Shown here: piece after piece, positions 42,538 through 51,392 of the stretch
Layout of the letters: the number at the start of each line of letters is the position of its first letter
How positions within the stretch are numbered: position 1 is the first letter of the stretch
NCBI GenBank assembly: GCA_963664625.1
Contig: OY761541.1
Span: 3,224,001 to 3,288,000, forward strand
Direction: 5' to 3'
Source: CBDCFV01 sp963664625
Lineage (GTDB): Bacteria; Chloroflexota; Dehalococcoidia; Lucifugimonadales; UBA3495
Length of the DNA: 64,000 nt
Translations under genes and position numbers: made by a program
The notes under the pieces: generated by a model
Told to the model about the DNA's origin: nothing
The model's database searches: none
The model's input: only the letters and a program-made list of their open reading frames with translations

Positions 42538-43500
42538 TTAGCCGTACCTGACCTTGGGATTGAGCCATCCGTACATGAGGTCGACTATCAGGTTGATGGT
42601 CAATACCATGAACGCAGCCAGGAATATGAGGGCTTGTATTACGTTGAAGTCCCTGACCGCCACGCTGTCCACCAGCAATTGGCCGGTGCCCGGCACCAGG
42701 AAGATGATCTCGACCAGCACGGCGCCGCCCAAAAGCCGGCTGAACTGCCACCCGGACACGGTGATAACCGGCAGGAAGGCGTTTTTGAGGGCATGGCGGA
42801 AAAGCACCAGACTTTCCCCCAGGCCTTTAGCTCTTGCGGTACGTATGTAGTCCTCACGGAGTACTTCCAGCATCGAGGAGCGCGTAACCCGTGCCTGAAA
42901 CGCCGTGTTGTTGAACCCCAAGGCCAACGCCGGGAATATCAACTGTTGCAGGTTGGAGATGGGGTCTTCCCAGAGGTTGGTGTAATTCAATGGAGGCAGC
43001 CAGTTGAAAAAACGGGCCAGCACAAACACCACCAGTATCGCCACCCAGAAGGTGGGCAGGGCCACGCCGCTGATGGTGAAAGCCTTCCCCAAGTAGTCCG
43101 GCCACTTGTCTATCTTGACGGCGGTGATTACTCCTATCGGAACCGACAAGATAAATGAGATGAGGATAGAGAGCACCGCCAACTCGAAAGTGATAGGGAA
43201 CCGTTTCTTGATCTCGTCCATTACCGGGACGCCCCGGTACCAGAAGGACTCTCCGAAGTCCCCTCTGACCACGCCCCAGATCCACTTCCCGTACTGGGTG
43301 TAGATGGGCTTGTCGGTGCCCAAGCTTACGCGCAGTTCGTGCAGTTGTTGTTCCGTGTATTCCCCTTCCCCTTCCGTTCCGGCCAATATGAGCAGGGCCG
43401 GGTCTCCGGGAACAATGCGCATAACCACGAAGATGATGATGGAGACGAGGACCAGCGTGGGGACGAAGAGGCCAAGCCGTTTTATGAGATACGTTCCCAT
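42538..43500 (-). CDS. ABC peptide-type importer permease, DppB type (cassette 2)
   Basis: A 320-residue DppB-type permease starting GTYLIKRLGLFVPTLVLVSI, with RIVPGDPALLILAGTEGEGE, DFGESFWYRGVPVMDEIKKR and the EAA loop AKGLGESLVLFRHALKNAFL. ATG 43500 follows GGGAGAG and is preferred over the TTG 12 nt upstream. It lies 105 nt after the binding-protein stop, past a stem-loop at 43553-43590. Confidence 0.93.
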   Translation of the reverse strand: MGTYLIKRLGLFVPTLVLVSIIIFVVMRIVPGDPALLILAGTEGEGEYTEQQLHELRVSLGTDKPIYTQYGKWIWGVVRGDFGESFWYRGVPVMDEIKKRFPITFELAVLSILISFILSVPIGVITAVKIDKWPDYLGKAFTISGVALPTFWVAILVVFVLARFFNWLPPLNYTNLWEDPISNLQQLIFPALALGFNNTAFQARVTRSSMLEVLREDYIRTARAKGLGESLVLFRHALKNAFLPVITVSGWQFSRLLGGAVLVEIIFLVPGTGQLLVDSVAVRDFNVIQALIFLAAFMVLTINLIVDLMYGWLNPKVRYG

Positions 43501-43552
43501 GGACTCTCCCAATATCGCGCAACGGCGGCTTTAAGGGGGCCGTAATCAGTGA

Positions 43553-43590
43553 CTGTGTCGGTCCCGCCCTGTGGACAGGACCGCACACAG
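43553..43590 (-). promoter_or_regulatory. Stem-loop between binding-protein and permease genes (cassette 2)
   Basis: CTGTGTCGGTCC pairs with GGACCGCACACAG with one bulged base and a 13-nt loop, 16 nt after the lipoprotein stop. Equivalent hairpins occupy the same gap in cassettes 1 and 3. Confidence 0.55.
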
Positions 43591-43605
43591 AATTTTCTGA
43601 GCAAT

Positions 43606-45555
43606 CTACTTGAACTGGCTGTGATACCGCTCATCCATCCAGAGATTCTCGAAGTTCAAACACAGTTGCAAAGTCTGGCACGGCTGGAAGTTCTTGATCT
43701 TCTTGTTCAGCGGGCGGAAGTAGAACTGGGCCCACAGGACCGGCGTGTAGTGAGGTTTTCCGCTGACAATGATTTGCTCGATCTGCCCCAGCAACTCCTT
43801 GCGTTTTTCCAGATCGGGCTCGCGGCGTTGTTGGTCGGCAAGCTCGATGAGTTCATCGTCGGTCCAGTCGATCCTGTTCCGTGAACCGCCGGGCAGATAG
43901 TGGGCGCCCAGTATATCGTCCGGGTCAACGATGTTCAGACCGTAGCGGGTGAACATCATGTCGAAGTCGCCGTCCGCCTGCCTGGCCAAGTAGACGGCCG
44001 GCTCGGGTTGCATCGGCGTCGCCTCAATCCCGACGCGTTTCAGTTGGGCCAGCACGATTGCTGCGCCTTCCTTGTGCACTACGTGGTTTATCAGATTTAC
44101 GTCCTTAATGCCGTCGGGATACCCGGCTTCGGCTAGGAGTTGCCTCGCCTCATCCAAGTCGCGCGGGTCTTTCTGCGCGCCTTCCACGTAGACGTTGGTC
44201 AGGGGAGTTCCCGAACCGTCAACATACCGGAAGCCCGGCCAGGTCGACACCTCCTCATCGGAGGCTGCGTACCAGGAGCCCGGCGGGAACGGAGACCCCA
44301 TCCAACCTTGGCCGAAGCCCCAACCGTCCAGGATTTCCTTGCGGTCTATGGCCAGGAACACGGCCCTCCTGACGCGCTCGTCGTCAAAGGGTTTCCTGTT
44401 GGAATTCATCATCAGGCCGGCGATAGGAGGCATCACGTAAGGAAAGTCCCAGTCGTCTTTCAGTTCATCTCTTAGGGTCACTCCATCCTTGATCGAGAGA
44501 CCCGCAGTCGCATAGGCCCACATCAGGATCTGCTCGGTCCGGATGGCGGCGATCTTCCTGGCGTTGTCCTTGATGCCAGTTACCCTGTAGCCGTCAAAGA
44601 AAGGCCGCCCCTCCTTCCAGTAGTCCTCGTTTTTCTCCATCTCCCAAGAACTGCCGCGAGAATACTTTACCGGCTTGAAAGGACCGGACCCCATGATGTC
44701 CAAGGGTTCGAAGTCTATCTCCGGGTCCGACTTGGGAAGTGACTCCACCCAGTGCTTGGGGTATATCTTCATGAAAGAAACGGCCAGATAGTCCTGTAGG
44801 GCCGGCGCGCCCGGGAAAAGCAGGTTCATCTTGACCGTTTTGGGGTCGATGACCTCGGCGTCGCTGACGTAGCCCTTGACCCGTCTTACCCTGGGCCGGG
44901 CAACGCCATCCTGGGCCCACCGGTCGATGCTGAACTTGACGTCTTCGGCGGTCACCGGCTGGCCGTCCCACCAAGCAGCATCGGTGAGGTGGAAGGTGTA
45001 GGACATGTTGTCGGCGCTCAGTTCCCAACTCTCCGCCAAGTCGCCGATTATCTGGTCGGTGTTGACCGGGTTATAGACGAGCAGGTTGTTCCATATAGAG
45101 CCGCCGCCGGCGGGGCCGCCGACGCAGCAAGACTGGTGAATGTCCCATTTATCGGGGGGAGAGAGGACCCCCATGGGGACTACGCCGCCATATTTGCCTT
45201 GGCTGACCCAATCGGGGACCCCCGTCATTTTGACGGGAACGGCAGTGGGAAGCGGGGCCGCGGCAGGCGTTGAGGTGGCGATGACCAGGACCTGTTTCTC
45301 TACTTCCTTGACAACTTCTACCTCTTTAACGACTTCTTTCTCGACTACTACCGGCTTCTCGACTTCCTTGATTACCTCTTTTTCCACCACCACCGGTTTT
45401 TCGACTTCCTTAATGACCTCTTTCTCAATTACCTGCGGTTCGGCGGGGGCCGTGCCGCCGCAGGCAGCAACAACGAATAACAAGAGCAGTAAGGGAGCAA
45501 TGAACAGTGCTCTGCGTGTGTTGAACCGGGAAATGTACGATTCGCGGTGCGCCAT
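43606..45555 (-). CDS. Family-5 extracellular solute-binding lipoprotein (cassette 2)
   Basis: A 649-residue binding lipoprotein. Signal peptide APLLLLLFVVAAC gives lipidated Cys32, followed by the EKPVVVEKEVIKEV stalk (about 42-88). The SBP_bac_5 body has LAESWELSADNMSYTFHLTD, MGSGPFKPVKYSRGSSWEME, DERVRRAVFLAIDRKEILDG and ADGDFDMMFTRYGLN. It diverges from the other two: an N-terminal CCVGGPAGGGSIWNNLLVYN replaces the DVHRGAAAND region, so its ligand likely differs. ATG 45555 has GGAGGC upstream. Confidence 0.93.
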   Translation of the reverse strand: MAHRESYISRFNTRRALFIAPLLLLLFVVAACGGTAPAEPQVIEKEVIKEVEKPVVVEKEVIKEVEKPVVVEKEVVKEVEVVKEVEKQVLVIATSTPAAAPLPTAVPVKMTGVPDWVSQGKYGGVVPMGVLSPPDKWDIHQSCCVGGPAGGGSIWNNLLVYNPVNTDQIIGDLAESWELSADNMSYTFHLTDAAWWDGQPVTAEDVKFSIDRWAQDGVARPRVRRVKGYVSDAEVIDPKTVKMNLLFPGAPALQDYLAVSFMKIYPKHWVESLPKSDPEIDFEPLDIMGSGPFKPVKYSRGSSWEMEKNEDYWKEGRPFFDGYRVTGIKDNARKIAAIRTEQILMWAYATAGLSIKDGVTLRDELKDDWDFPYVMPPIAGLMMNSNRKPFDDERVRRAVFLAIDRKEILDGWGFGQGWMGSPFPPGSWYAASDEEVSTWPGFRYVDGSGTPLTNVYVEGAQKDPRDLDEARQLLAEAGYPDGIKDVNLINHVVHKEGAAIVLAQLKRVGIEATPMQPEPAVYLARQADGDFDMMFTRYGLNIVDPDDILGAHYLPGGSRNRIDWTDDELIELADQQRREPDLEKRKELLGQIEQIIVSGKPHYTPVLWAQFYFRPLNKKIKNFQPCQTLQLCLNFENLWMDERYHSQFK

Positions 45556-45701
45556 TTTCACGCCTCCATCCCTGTCTAAGGGTGTGATATGAGGGATATA
45601 CGCATTCGCGGGTCATGTGCGGGATGCCCGTTCGCCCTTATTGGATGATAAACGCGTTACGCATTATATGAGATTGCCGGGCACCTCGATGGTTGCGGTA
45701 C

Positions 45702-45730
45702 AAACTAGCAAATCCACATTGTTAAGTCAA
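45702..45730 (-). promoter_or_regulatory. Promoter of importer cassette 2
   Basis: On the minus strand TTGACT (45725-45730), 17-bp spacer and TAGTTT (45702-45707); the spacer ends in TTTGC as in cassette 3. The predicted leader is about 140 nt. Confidence 0.55.
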
Positions 45731-45870
45731 TAGAATTAAATCGTTGTGATATACGTTCTAAACCAATATATATTCCTGTAATATGAAAGCAAATCGTAAT
45801 ACGCCGTTCTGTTGGTGCGCTTTGCTATAAGCGTCCTTGTCCCCTGTCCTGTTGCCATAGCCTGCCCCGG

Positions 45871-45930
45871 GTTGGGAGGGATATACGCATTCGCGGATGC
45901 CCGCCTGCGCGGGCATGACGGGAAAGGGGA
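45871..45930. repeat. Long-form palindromic repeat
   Basis: GTTGGGAGGGATATACGCAT and TCGCGG precede the palindrome GATGCCCGCCTGCGCGGGCA, then TGACGGG. The same longer unit occurs at 62485-62545, and its left part again at 45590-45612. The rest of 45556-45999 holds the cassette 2 leader and promoter plus AT-rich sequence without a gene. Confidence 0.75.
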
Positions 45931-45943
45931 GATTGCTAAAACT

Positions 45944-45972
45944 TTCACAAGTTTCGATATTCGTGCTACAAT
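45944..45972 (+). promoter_or_regulatory. Putative promoter of the DEAD-box helicase gene
   Basis: TTCACA (45944-45949) and TACAAT (45967-45972) are 17 bp apart. Transcription would start near 45979, beside ATG 45977 of a 30-codon leader frame ending at TGA 46067-46069. Confidence 0.45.
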
Positions 45973-45999
45973 TCAGATGAATAGAAGATATTGTGATCA

Positions 46000-47487
46000 T
46001 TGGCTGGCCGTGCTACACCAGATTGTGGTGGGTTCGCTGCCCGGCCTTTCCTGTTGGAGGTACCACTGATTCTTGGCAGACTGACCCGTAAAATTTCTGA
46101 CGCCCTTTTCATCCGTTTCCATCCGAAGTCCTCATCGACCCGGGAACCCTTGGAAGCTGATGACACCACTAACACTCTTACGCTGGACCGTCCCCACGAA
46201 CCGCCCCAGTTCGCTAAAACCGCCCCCCGCCGCCGCAACCAAGCCAACTCTCGGAAGCGCTCGGCAACCCCTCCTTCCATTACGTCTACGTCAGACCGGC
46301 ATGATGAGCGATCACGCCCCCCTTCCCCCGTCATTCCCGCGAAGGCGGGAAACCGGGCCGGGGGCAGGCTTTTTGGGACAGAGGCGGTCTCGGACGCCGT
46401 GGGGCGGGCGCTCGATAGCATGGGCTATGAGGAGCCGACGCCCATCCAGCAACAAATCATTCCATTGGTGCGCGCCGGGCGGGATGTAGTAGGTCAAGCC
46501 CAGACCGGGACCGGCAAAACGGCGGCTTTCGGGATTCCGTTAGTTGAGAGGATTGACCGTAGAGTTCAGGAACCGCAGGCGTTGGTGCTGGCGCCAACCA
46601 GAGAACTTGCGGTGCAAGTAACTGGGGAACTGTCTCGGTTAGGGCAGTATGCGGGTGTGAAGGTGGTTGCCATCTACGGCGGCCAGTCGATGGCGCGGCA
46701 GATTGCGTCCCTTGACCGGGGCGTTCACATCATCGTGGCGACCCCAGGCCGACTCATCGACCACATGCAACGCGGCAACCTGAGTCTTGACAGCATCAAG
46801 TCGCTGGTCCTGGACGAGGCGGACCAGATGCTGGACATCGGCTTTTTCGACGACATTAACTATATTGTACGGCGCACGCCGCGGTCCCGGCAGACCCTGT
46901 TGTTCTCCGCCACCATCCCCGGGCCCATCAAGAGATTGGCGGAACGTTACCTGGATGACCCGGAGTGGATAAGGGTAGGCGGCGATGCCGAACCGGTGGA
47001 GCAGGTGGACCAGCGTTACTACGAAGTCGCCGACCAAGACCGCCCCTTCGCCCTCGACGGGTTGTTGCGGGAGTCGGGGTTGGTTCATCAAGCGCTGGTC
47101 TTCCGGCGGACCAAAGTTGGGGTTGACCGGCTGACGGCTTACTTGCGGGAGCGCGGTCACGACGCACAAGCGATTCACGGGGACATGACGCAAGGCCACC
47201 GGGAGCGGGTCATGCACAACTTCCGGTCGGGCGACCTGCGAGTCCTGATTGCGACCAATGTCGCCGCCAGGGGGCTGGACATTCCGGCGGTGTCACACGT
47301 AATCAACTACGATATGCCGGGCAACCTGGAGGAATACGTCCACCGCATCGGCAGGACGGCCCGGATGGGGCGTCCCGGCACCGCTATCACCTTCGTTTCC
47401 GAATGGGACTTCCAGGTACTGGACATGCTGCAAGCCCATCTGGGCGACGAGTTGCAGCCGGGGAACTTGGTACTGGCGTCGCGGTAG
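46000..47487 (+). CDS. DEAD-box RNA helicase with unusual N-terminal extension
   Basis: An ATP-dependent RNA helicase. Motifs in order: PTPIQQQ (Q), AQTGTGKTAAF (I), PTRELAVQV (Ia), ATPGRLIDH (Ib), LDEADQMLD (II), LFSATIP (III), ATNVAARGLDIPA (V) and HRIGRTARMGRPG (VI). The core spans about 123-495 of the longest frame, which opens at TTG 46000. No ATG or GTG precedes the core in frame. The best ribosome site, GGAGG at 46056-46060, lies five bases before an in-frame CTG (46066) that overlaps the TGA of a 30-codon leader frame. The extension is Arg/Ser/Pro-rich and includes PVIPAKAGN, the translation of a dispersed repeat. No C-terminal RNA-binding tail. Confidence 0.88.
   Translation: MAGRATPDCGGFAARPFLLEVPLILGRLTRKISDALFIRFHPKSSSTREPLEADDTTNTLTLDRPHEPPQFAKTAPRRRNQANSRKRSATPPSITSTSDRHDERSRPPSPVIPAKAGNRAGGRLFGTEAVSDAVGRALDSMGYEEPTPIQQQIIPLVRAGRDVVGQAQTGTGKTAAFGIPLVERIDRRVQEPQALVLAPTRELAVQVTGELSRLGQYAGVKVVAIYGGQSMARQIASLDRGVHIIVATPGRLIDHMQRGNLSLDSIKSLVLDEADQMLDIGFFDDINYIVRRTPRSRQTLLFSATIPGPIKRLAERYLDDPEWIRVGGDAEPVEQVDQRYYEVADQDRPFALDGLLRESGLVHQALVFRRTKVGVDRLTAYLRERGHDAQAIHGDMTQGHRERVMHNFRSGDLRVLIATNVAARGLDIPAVSHVINYDMPGNLEEYVHRIGRTARMGRPGTAITFVSEWDFQVLDMLQAHLGDELQPGNLVLASR
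46324..46353 (+). repeat. Short palindromic repeat inside the helicase reading frame
   Basis: CCCCCGTCATTCCCGCGAAG followed by GCGGGAAACC is the ATTCCCGC family in the opposite orientation to the copy at 16531. It is in frame and encodes PVIPAKAGN, upstream of the helicase core. Confidence 0.7.
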
Positions 47488-47624
47488 CCGGCAAACGTTT
47501 TCGATTCACCGCCGAGGACGCGGGTAGAGATTGGGTCTCCTTTCGGAGACCGTATTCCCGAACACACCGGCGGTTTCCGCGCCCCTGGGGAGAGCAGAGC
47601 AATCGCGTTTTAATGGGTCACGGT

Positions 47625-47690
47625 TGTAGGGGCAGGGCTTGTCCTTGCCCTGTGCTCGGCGGCCAGGGCAACCACAAGGGTTGCCCCTAC
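47625..47690. repeat. GGGGCAGGG-type palindromic repeat, long copy
   Basis: The stretch runs from GTAGGGGCAGGGCTTGTCCT to AAGGGTTGCCCCTAC, with complementary ends around two GCCC/GGGC-rich halves. A half-length relative is at 62370-62397. The 283-bp gap 47488-47770 also holds a 7-bp GGTCTCC/GGAGACC hairpin at 47534-47551, without a T tract, and no gene. Confidence 0.7.
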
Positions 47691-47770
47691 TCCGCCTCGT
47701 CACTATAGTAGCAGCCTTCGTTCTGCAGCTACGGTCCGCCAAACGCGATTACCCTGCTGCGGAGAAGTCC

Positions 47771-49294
47771 TTATGTAGTAGGAAGGGGCGCCCTGTCGCC
47801 CGTCTGAAGCTGCCAGAAGCGGACCATGGCGGCCATGTCGCGGACCCTGTCCCGTTGGTCCGGGTTGTTGTAAAGGTTGTTCAGCTCGTAGGGGTCGCTG
47901 GTCAGGTCGAACAACTCGCACTGGTCGCCGGCGCACAGATTGAGCTTCCACCCGCCGGAAACCACCGACCTCCAAGGCTGGGTGATCATGCGGTTGATGG
48001 TGCCGGTACCCAGGTCACGTTCGGGCACCTGTTCACTATGGCCGTTCCACTGGACGAAGACGGCGTTGTCCTCAAGAGACTCCTGCCCTTGGAGCACCGG
48101 CAGGCGGCTTCTCCCCTGCAGATGGCCCGGCACCGGTTGGCCGAGCAGGTCAAGCAGCGTTGGCACCAAGTCGATTTGTCCAACAGCGCCGCCGATGTCG
48201 GTCTGACCCTCGGAGAGCCAAGGCACCCGCATCAACAACGGCACCCGCGCGGCCTCGTCATAGAAGGACCGTTTCTCCAACATACCGTGGTCTCCCAGCA
48301 GGTCGCCGTGCTCGCTGGTGAATACCACCACCGTGTTATCGGCGACGCCTGCACTGTCCAGGGCAGCGGTTATCTTGCCGACCATCCTGTCCACCAGGGT
48401 GATGTTGGCGAAATAGTGTGCGCGGAGCCGCCTCCAGCCAGCCTCAGTAGCTATGTCTTCTTTATGGGCGGCGTACTCTTGCATGTAGTAGTCGTCGTAT
48501 TGATTCCCTGGGCCGTCCATGTACTGTTGATAATAATCGGCCCTGGAGCGGTTCAACAGCGACGCTCCTTCAGGTTTCTTCAAGAAAGCCGGACCGACGG
48601 GCAGTTGTTCAGGGTCGTACAGGTCCTGCAGGGGGCCGATATAAGGAGAATGGGGTTCGAAAGTGCTGACGTAGAGAACGAAGGGGCGGTCTTTGTTCTC
48701 TTGGATGAATCCCGCCGCCCGGTCACCGAGGAATGACGCCATTTGGAACTCTTCCGGTAAAGTTGCACGCTGGTTGGCGGAAAATATGGGAGCCCTGGCC
48801 TCGGCGTCGCCAAAAAGGCGTTGCCTCCCCTCAGTGTCCGGGGTTGGGGTAAAGCCATTGGCGATAAGGTGCTGGTGATAGTCGCTGAAGCGGTAACGGT
48901 ACTCCCGTTTGGTGTATTCGGCCCGGTGGCCGTCCTCGGTGCTGATCCATGCGTCGAACCCGTGTTGCGGGATCACGTCGTCGCCCAAGTGCCACTTGCC
49001 GAAATACCCGCACAGGTAATCGGAAGATACCATCTCCGCAATGGTCTTGGTGTCCGGCGGCAACGTCAGGCGGTTTATCACCGGCCCGGCGGTATGGGGG
49101 TAGAGGCCGGTCATTATGGAGGCGCGGGCCGGCGTGCACACCGGTTGCGTGACGTAGGCGCGACGGAACACAAAGCTTTGGGTGGCCAAGGTGTTGAGGT
49201 TGGGGGTCTGGATCCAGTCGTTGCCGTAGCACTTCATGGTGTCGTAGCGTTGCTGGTCGCTGAAGACGAAGACGAGATTAGGCCAGTCGGGCAT
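47771..49294 (-). CDS. Type I sulfatase
   Basis: A 507-residue arylsulfatase-superfamily enzyme. The N-terminal metal motif is NLVFVFSDQQRYD, and the formylglycine site is intact as Cys53 in PVCTPARASIMTG, needing conversion by the enzyme encoded just upstream. Other landmarks are GYFGKWHLG, the second metal site VVVFTSEHGDLLGDHGMLEK, and a C-terminal TSDPYELNNLY. No signal peptide is visible, so it seems cytoplasmic. ATG 49294 follows AAGGAG. It cleaves a sulfate ester, from a sugar, lipid or aromatic; the family position cannot be read here. Confidence 0.92.
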   Translation of the reverse strand: MPDWPNLVFVFSDQQRYDTMKCYGNDWIQTPNLNTLATQSFVFRRAYVTQPVCTPARASIMTGLYPHTAGPVINRLTLPPDTKTIAEMVSSDYLCGYFGKWHLGDDVIPQHGFDAWISTEDGHRAEYTKREYRYRFSDYHQHLIANGFTPTPDTEGRQRLFGDAEARAPIFSANQRATLPEEFQMASFLGDRAAGFIQENKDRPFVLYVSTFEPHSPYIGPLQDLYDPEQLPVGPAFLKKPEGASLLNRSRADYYQQYMDGPGNQYDDYYMQEYAAHKEDIATEAGWRRLRAHYFANITLVDRMVGKITAALDSAGVADNTVVVFTSEHGDLLGDHGMLEKRSFYDEAARVPLLMRVPWLSEGQTDIGGAVGQIDLVPTLLDLLGQPVPGHLQGRSRLPVLQGQESLEDNAVFVQWNGHSEQVPERDLGTGTINRMITQPWRSVVSGGWKLNLCAGDQCELFDLTSDPYELNNLYNNPDQRDRVRDMAAMVRFWQLQTGDRAPLPTT

Positions 49295-49319
49295 GAGGTT
49301 ACTCCTTATACAGGCTATC

Positions 49320-50333
49320 TTACACGTCATGAACGCAACGGAAGCCGAGGTTGCCGGTGGAACTGTCGGGCGTGTTGGAGCTTCTGGCCGCTACCCGGTA
49401 GCGGTTGCAGTAGGAAGCATGACACAGGTAGGAGCCGCCCCTCATGCAGCGGGAGGCGCCGGAGGAGGGACCTTTGGGGTTATCGACGGGATTGGTGTGG
49501 TCCCGCAAACTCGCTGTGGCGGATGGACTGAACCAGTCGGCGCACCATTCCCACACGTTGCCGGTCATGTTGTAAAGACCGTAGCCGTTGGGAGGGAAGG
49601 AACGTGCGGGCGCGGCGGCGAGATAGCCGTCGTCGGCGGTGTTGTGTTCCGGAAACCGTCCCTGCCAGATGTTGGAAAGGTGCTTGCCGTCAGGAGTCAG
49701 CTCATTGCCCCAAGGGTAACGCTGCTGCACCAACCCGCCGCGGGCGGCGCACTCCCACTCGGCCTCGGTTGGCAGCCGCTTTCCAGCCCACCGGCAATAA
49801 GCGGTTGCGTCATTCCAGGAGACGTGCACCACCGGATGTTGGGGACGTTTTACCACACTGGTGCCTGGGCCTTCCGGTCGGCGCCAGCAGGCTCCGGTGA
49901 CGGGCCGCCACCACGGCGCCTCCAGCACGGCTTGGTTGACGGTGGCGGCGATCTTGGGTGGGACGAGTGCGTGAAATACGAAAGACCAGCCAAAAGTCTC
50001 GGCCTCGGTCTTGTATCCCGTGGCTTTGACGAACTGGGTGAACTGGGCGTTGGTGACGGCGCAGGCGTCAATGAAGAACGGGTTTAAACGGACTTTTCGT
50101 ATTGGGCCCTCGCCGTCAGAGGGGTAGCCTTCCCGGTCGTCAGTGCCCATCAGAAACTCTCCGCCGGGGACCAGCACCATGCCTTTAGTTGGGCCGTGAC
50201 CGGGGCGAGGGCGGACTGGCGCTGCGTCAGGCTTGGCGGTTGCCGCCTCTGCTTGGTTGCTCATGTCGGCCCTGGCGGGGGCGCAACAAACAGGGTCTTG
50301 CTGGGTGGGCGTGTACGGTCCTGATGTTGACAT
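49320..50333 (-). CDS. Formylglycine-generating enzyme (sulfatase maturation)
   Basis: A 337-residue copper-dependent oxidase that turns the sulfatase Cys into formylglycine. The fold begins GMVLVPGGEFLMGTDD and contains LPTEAEWECAARGG and GNVWEWCADWF. The active-site cysteines are Cys304 and Cys309 in RGGSYLCHASYCNRYRVAAR, followed by NTPDSSTGNLGFRC, which separates true FGE from looser FGE-like proteins. The N-terminus includes a CCAPAR stretch common in bacterial FGEs; ATG 50333 keeps it. It is 25 nt upstream of the sulfatase start, surely co-transcribed. Confidence 0.92.
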   Translation of the reverse strand: MSTSGPYTPTQQDPVCCAPARADMSNQAEAATAKPDAAPVRPRPGHGPTKGMVLVPGGEFLMGTDDREGYPSDGEGPIRKVRLNPFFIDACAVTNAQFTQFVKATGYKTEAETFGWSFVFHALVPPKIAATVNQAVLEAPWWRPVTGACWRRPEGPGTSVVKRPQHPVVHVSWNDATAYCRWAGKRLPTEAEWECAARGGLVQQRYPWGNELTPDGKHLSNIWQGRFPEHNTADDGYLAAAPARSFPPNGYGLYNMTGNVWEWCADWFSPSATASLRDHTNPVDNPKGPSSGASRCMRGGSYLCHASYCNRYRVAARSSNTPDSSTGNLGFRCVHDV

Positions 50334-50390
50334 TAAAGCACCATGCAACCGGGCTATCAGGTAAATTCAGCGGTGTAGCCCGGCAGATGA

Positions 50391-50418
50391 AAAGGGCCGC
50401 AACACTGTGCGGCCCTTT
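50391..50418 (-). terminator. Bidirectional terminator between importer cassette 3 and the FGE gene
   Basis: GGGCCGCA and TGCGGCCC form an 8-bp stem with a 6-nt loop. T runs flank it on both strands (TTTCTT on plus, TTTT on minus). It lies 24 nt beyond the cassette 3 stop at 50442. Confidence 0.75.
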
Positions 50419-50441
50419 CTTCGCGGGGCAAAAAGGGTGGG

Positions 50442-51368
50442 TTAACCGGAACCGGTGCCGCGGAGGCGGGGGTCGAGAACGTCACGCAGGGCGTCTCCCA
50501 ACAGGTTGACGGAGAACACCGCCAACGCTATCGCCAGTCCGGGGAAGAATATCAGCCACGGAGCCACCTGGATCAATTTCTGGGCCGCTCCACTGAGCAT
50601 CCCACCCCAAGAGGGCATGTCGGCCGGTACGCCGGCGCCCAGGAAGCTCAACGATGCCTCCACGATGATAGCCCACCCCAGAGTGATGGTCGAGAGCACT
50701 ATCAGGGACGCCACGCAGTTGGGCAGGATGTGCCGGAGCATGATGCGCTTGGAGCTGCAACCCATGGCCCGCGCCGCCAGCACGTAGTCCATTTCCTTTA
50801 TACTCAGCCCCTGAGACCGCAGGATTCTGGTGATCCCAGGGACGAACACAATGACAAGTGCGGCGATCACGTTATTCACAGAGGATCCCAGCACGGCCAT
50901 GATCGCCAAGGCGAGCACCAGTCCAGGGAAGGCCATCATGGCGTCAATAACGCGTTGCACAAGCAGGTCGAAGGCGCCTCCCACGTAGGCGCTGCTGATG
51001 CCCAGAGCACCTCCGATGATGGCTCCCAGCACAACGCTGACTATGCCCACGTGAAGGGCCAGCCGGGTGCCGAAGATGATCCTGCTAAGCACGTCGCGCC
51101 CCACGTCGTCTCCACCGAGGAGGTAGGCGCCGCCAGGTTTGGCATACCGGAACTCGGTCGGGTTCGTTTCGTAGGGATCATAGGGAGCGAGCACGTTCGC
51201 GAAGATGGCAACGAGTATCAAAAAAAGCAACAACGCAGCGCCCATCGCACCCAAGGGCTTCCGCTTGGAGAAGCGCCGAATGCCTTCCCAAGCTGGGCCG
51301 AGCTTGTCCAGTCCTCTTCGCCCCAGACTGGGAGACCCGGCTATTGATCCTATGCCTCTAGTCGTCAT
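50442..51368 (-). CDS. ABC peptide-type importer permease, DppC type (cassette 3)
   Basis: A 308-residue DppC-type permease close to the cassette 1 copy: RKPLGAMGAALLLFLILVAI before helix 1, LLGGDDVGRDVLSRIIFGTR, and the EAA loop ARAMGCSSKRIMLRHILPN. The C-terminus DVLDPRLRGTGSG also matches cassette 1 (DVLDPRLRGTGSSA). It starts 24 nt after the DppB-type stop and ends at a terminator, so no ATPase gene belongs to this transcript. Confidence 0.93.
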   Translation of the reverse strand: MTTRGIGSIAGSPSLGRRGLDKLGPAWEGIRRFSKRKPLGAMGAALLLFLILVAIFANVLAPYDPYETNPTEFRYAKPGGAYLLGGDDVGRDVLSRIIFGTRLALHVGIVSVVLGAIIGGALGISSAYVGGAFDLLVQRVIDAMMAFPGLVLALAIMAVLGSSVNNVIAALVIVFVPGITRILRSQGLSIKEMDYVLAARAMGCSSKRIMLRHILPNCVASLIVLSTITLGWAIIVEASLSFLGAGVPADMPSWGGMLSGAAQKLIQVAPWLIFFPGLAIALAVFSVNLLGDALRDVLDPRLRGTGSG

Positions 51369-51392
51369 ATCACCTAATCCCCACCTTGAGGT

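Noticed and set aside
45736..46000. Short frames (70-85 residues) in the 45.7-46.0 kb gap
   Set aside because: They mainly translate the dispersed palindromic repeat (PCPRRRASANAYI and similar) and have no ribosome sites; only the 30-codon leader from ATG 45977 is kept as a hypothesis.
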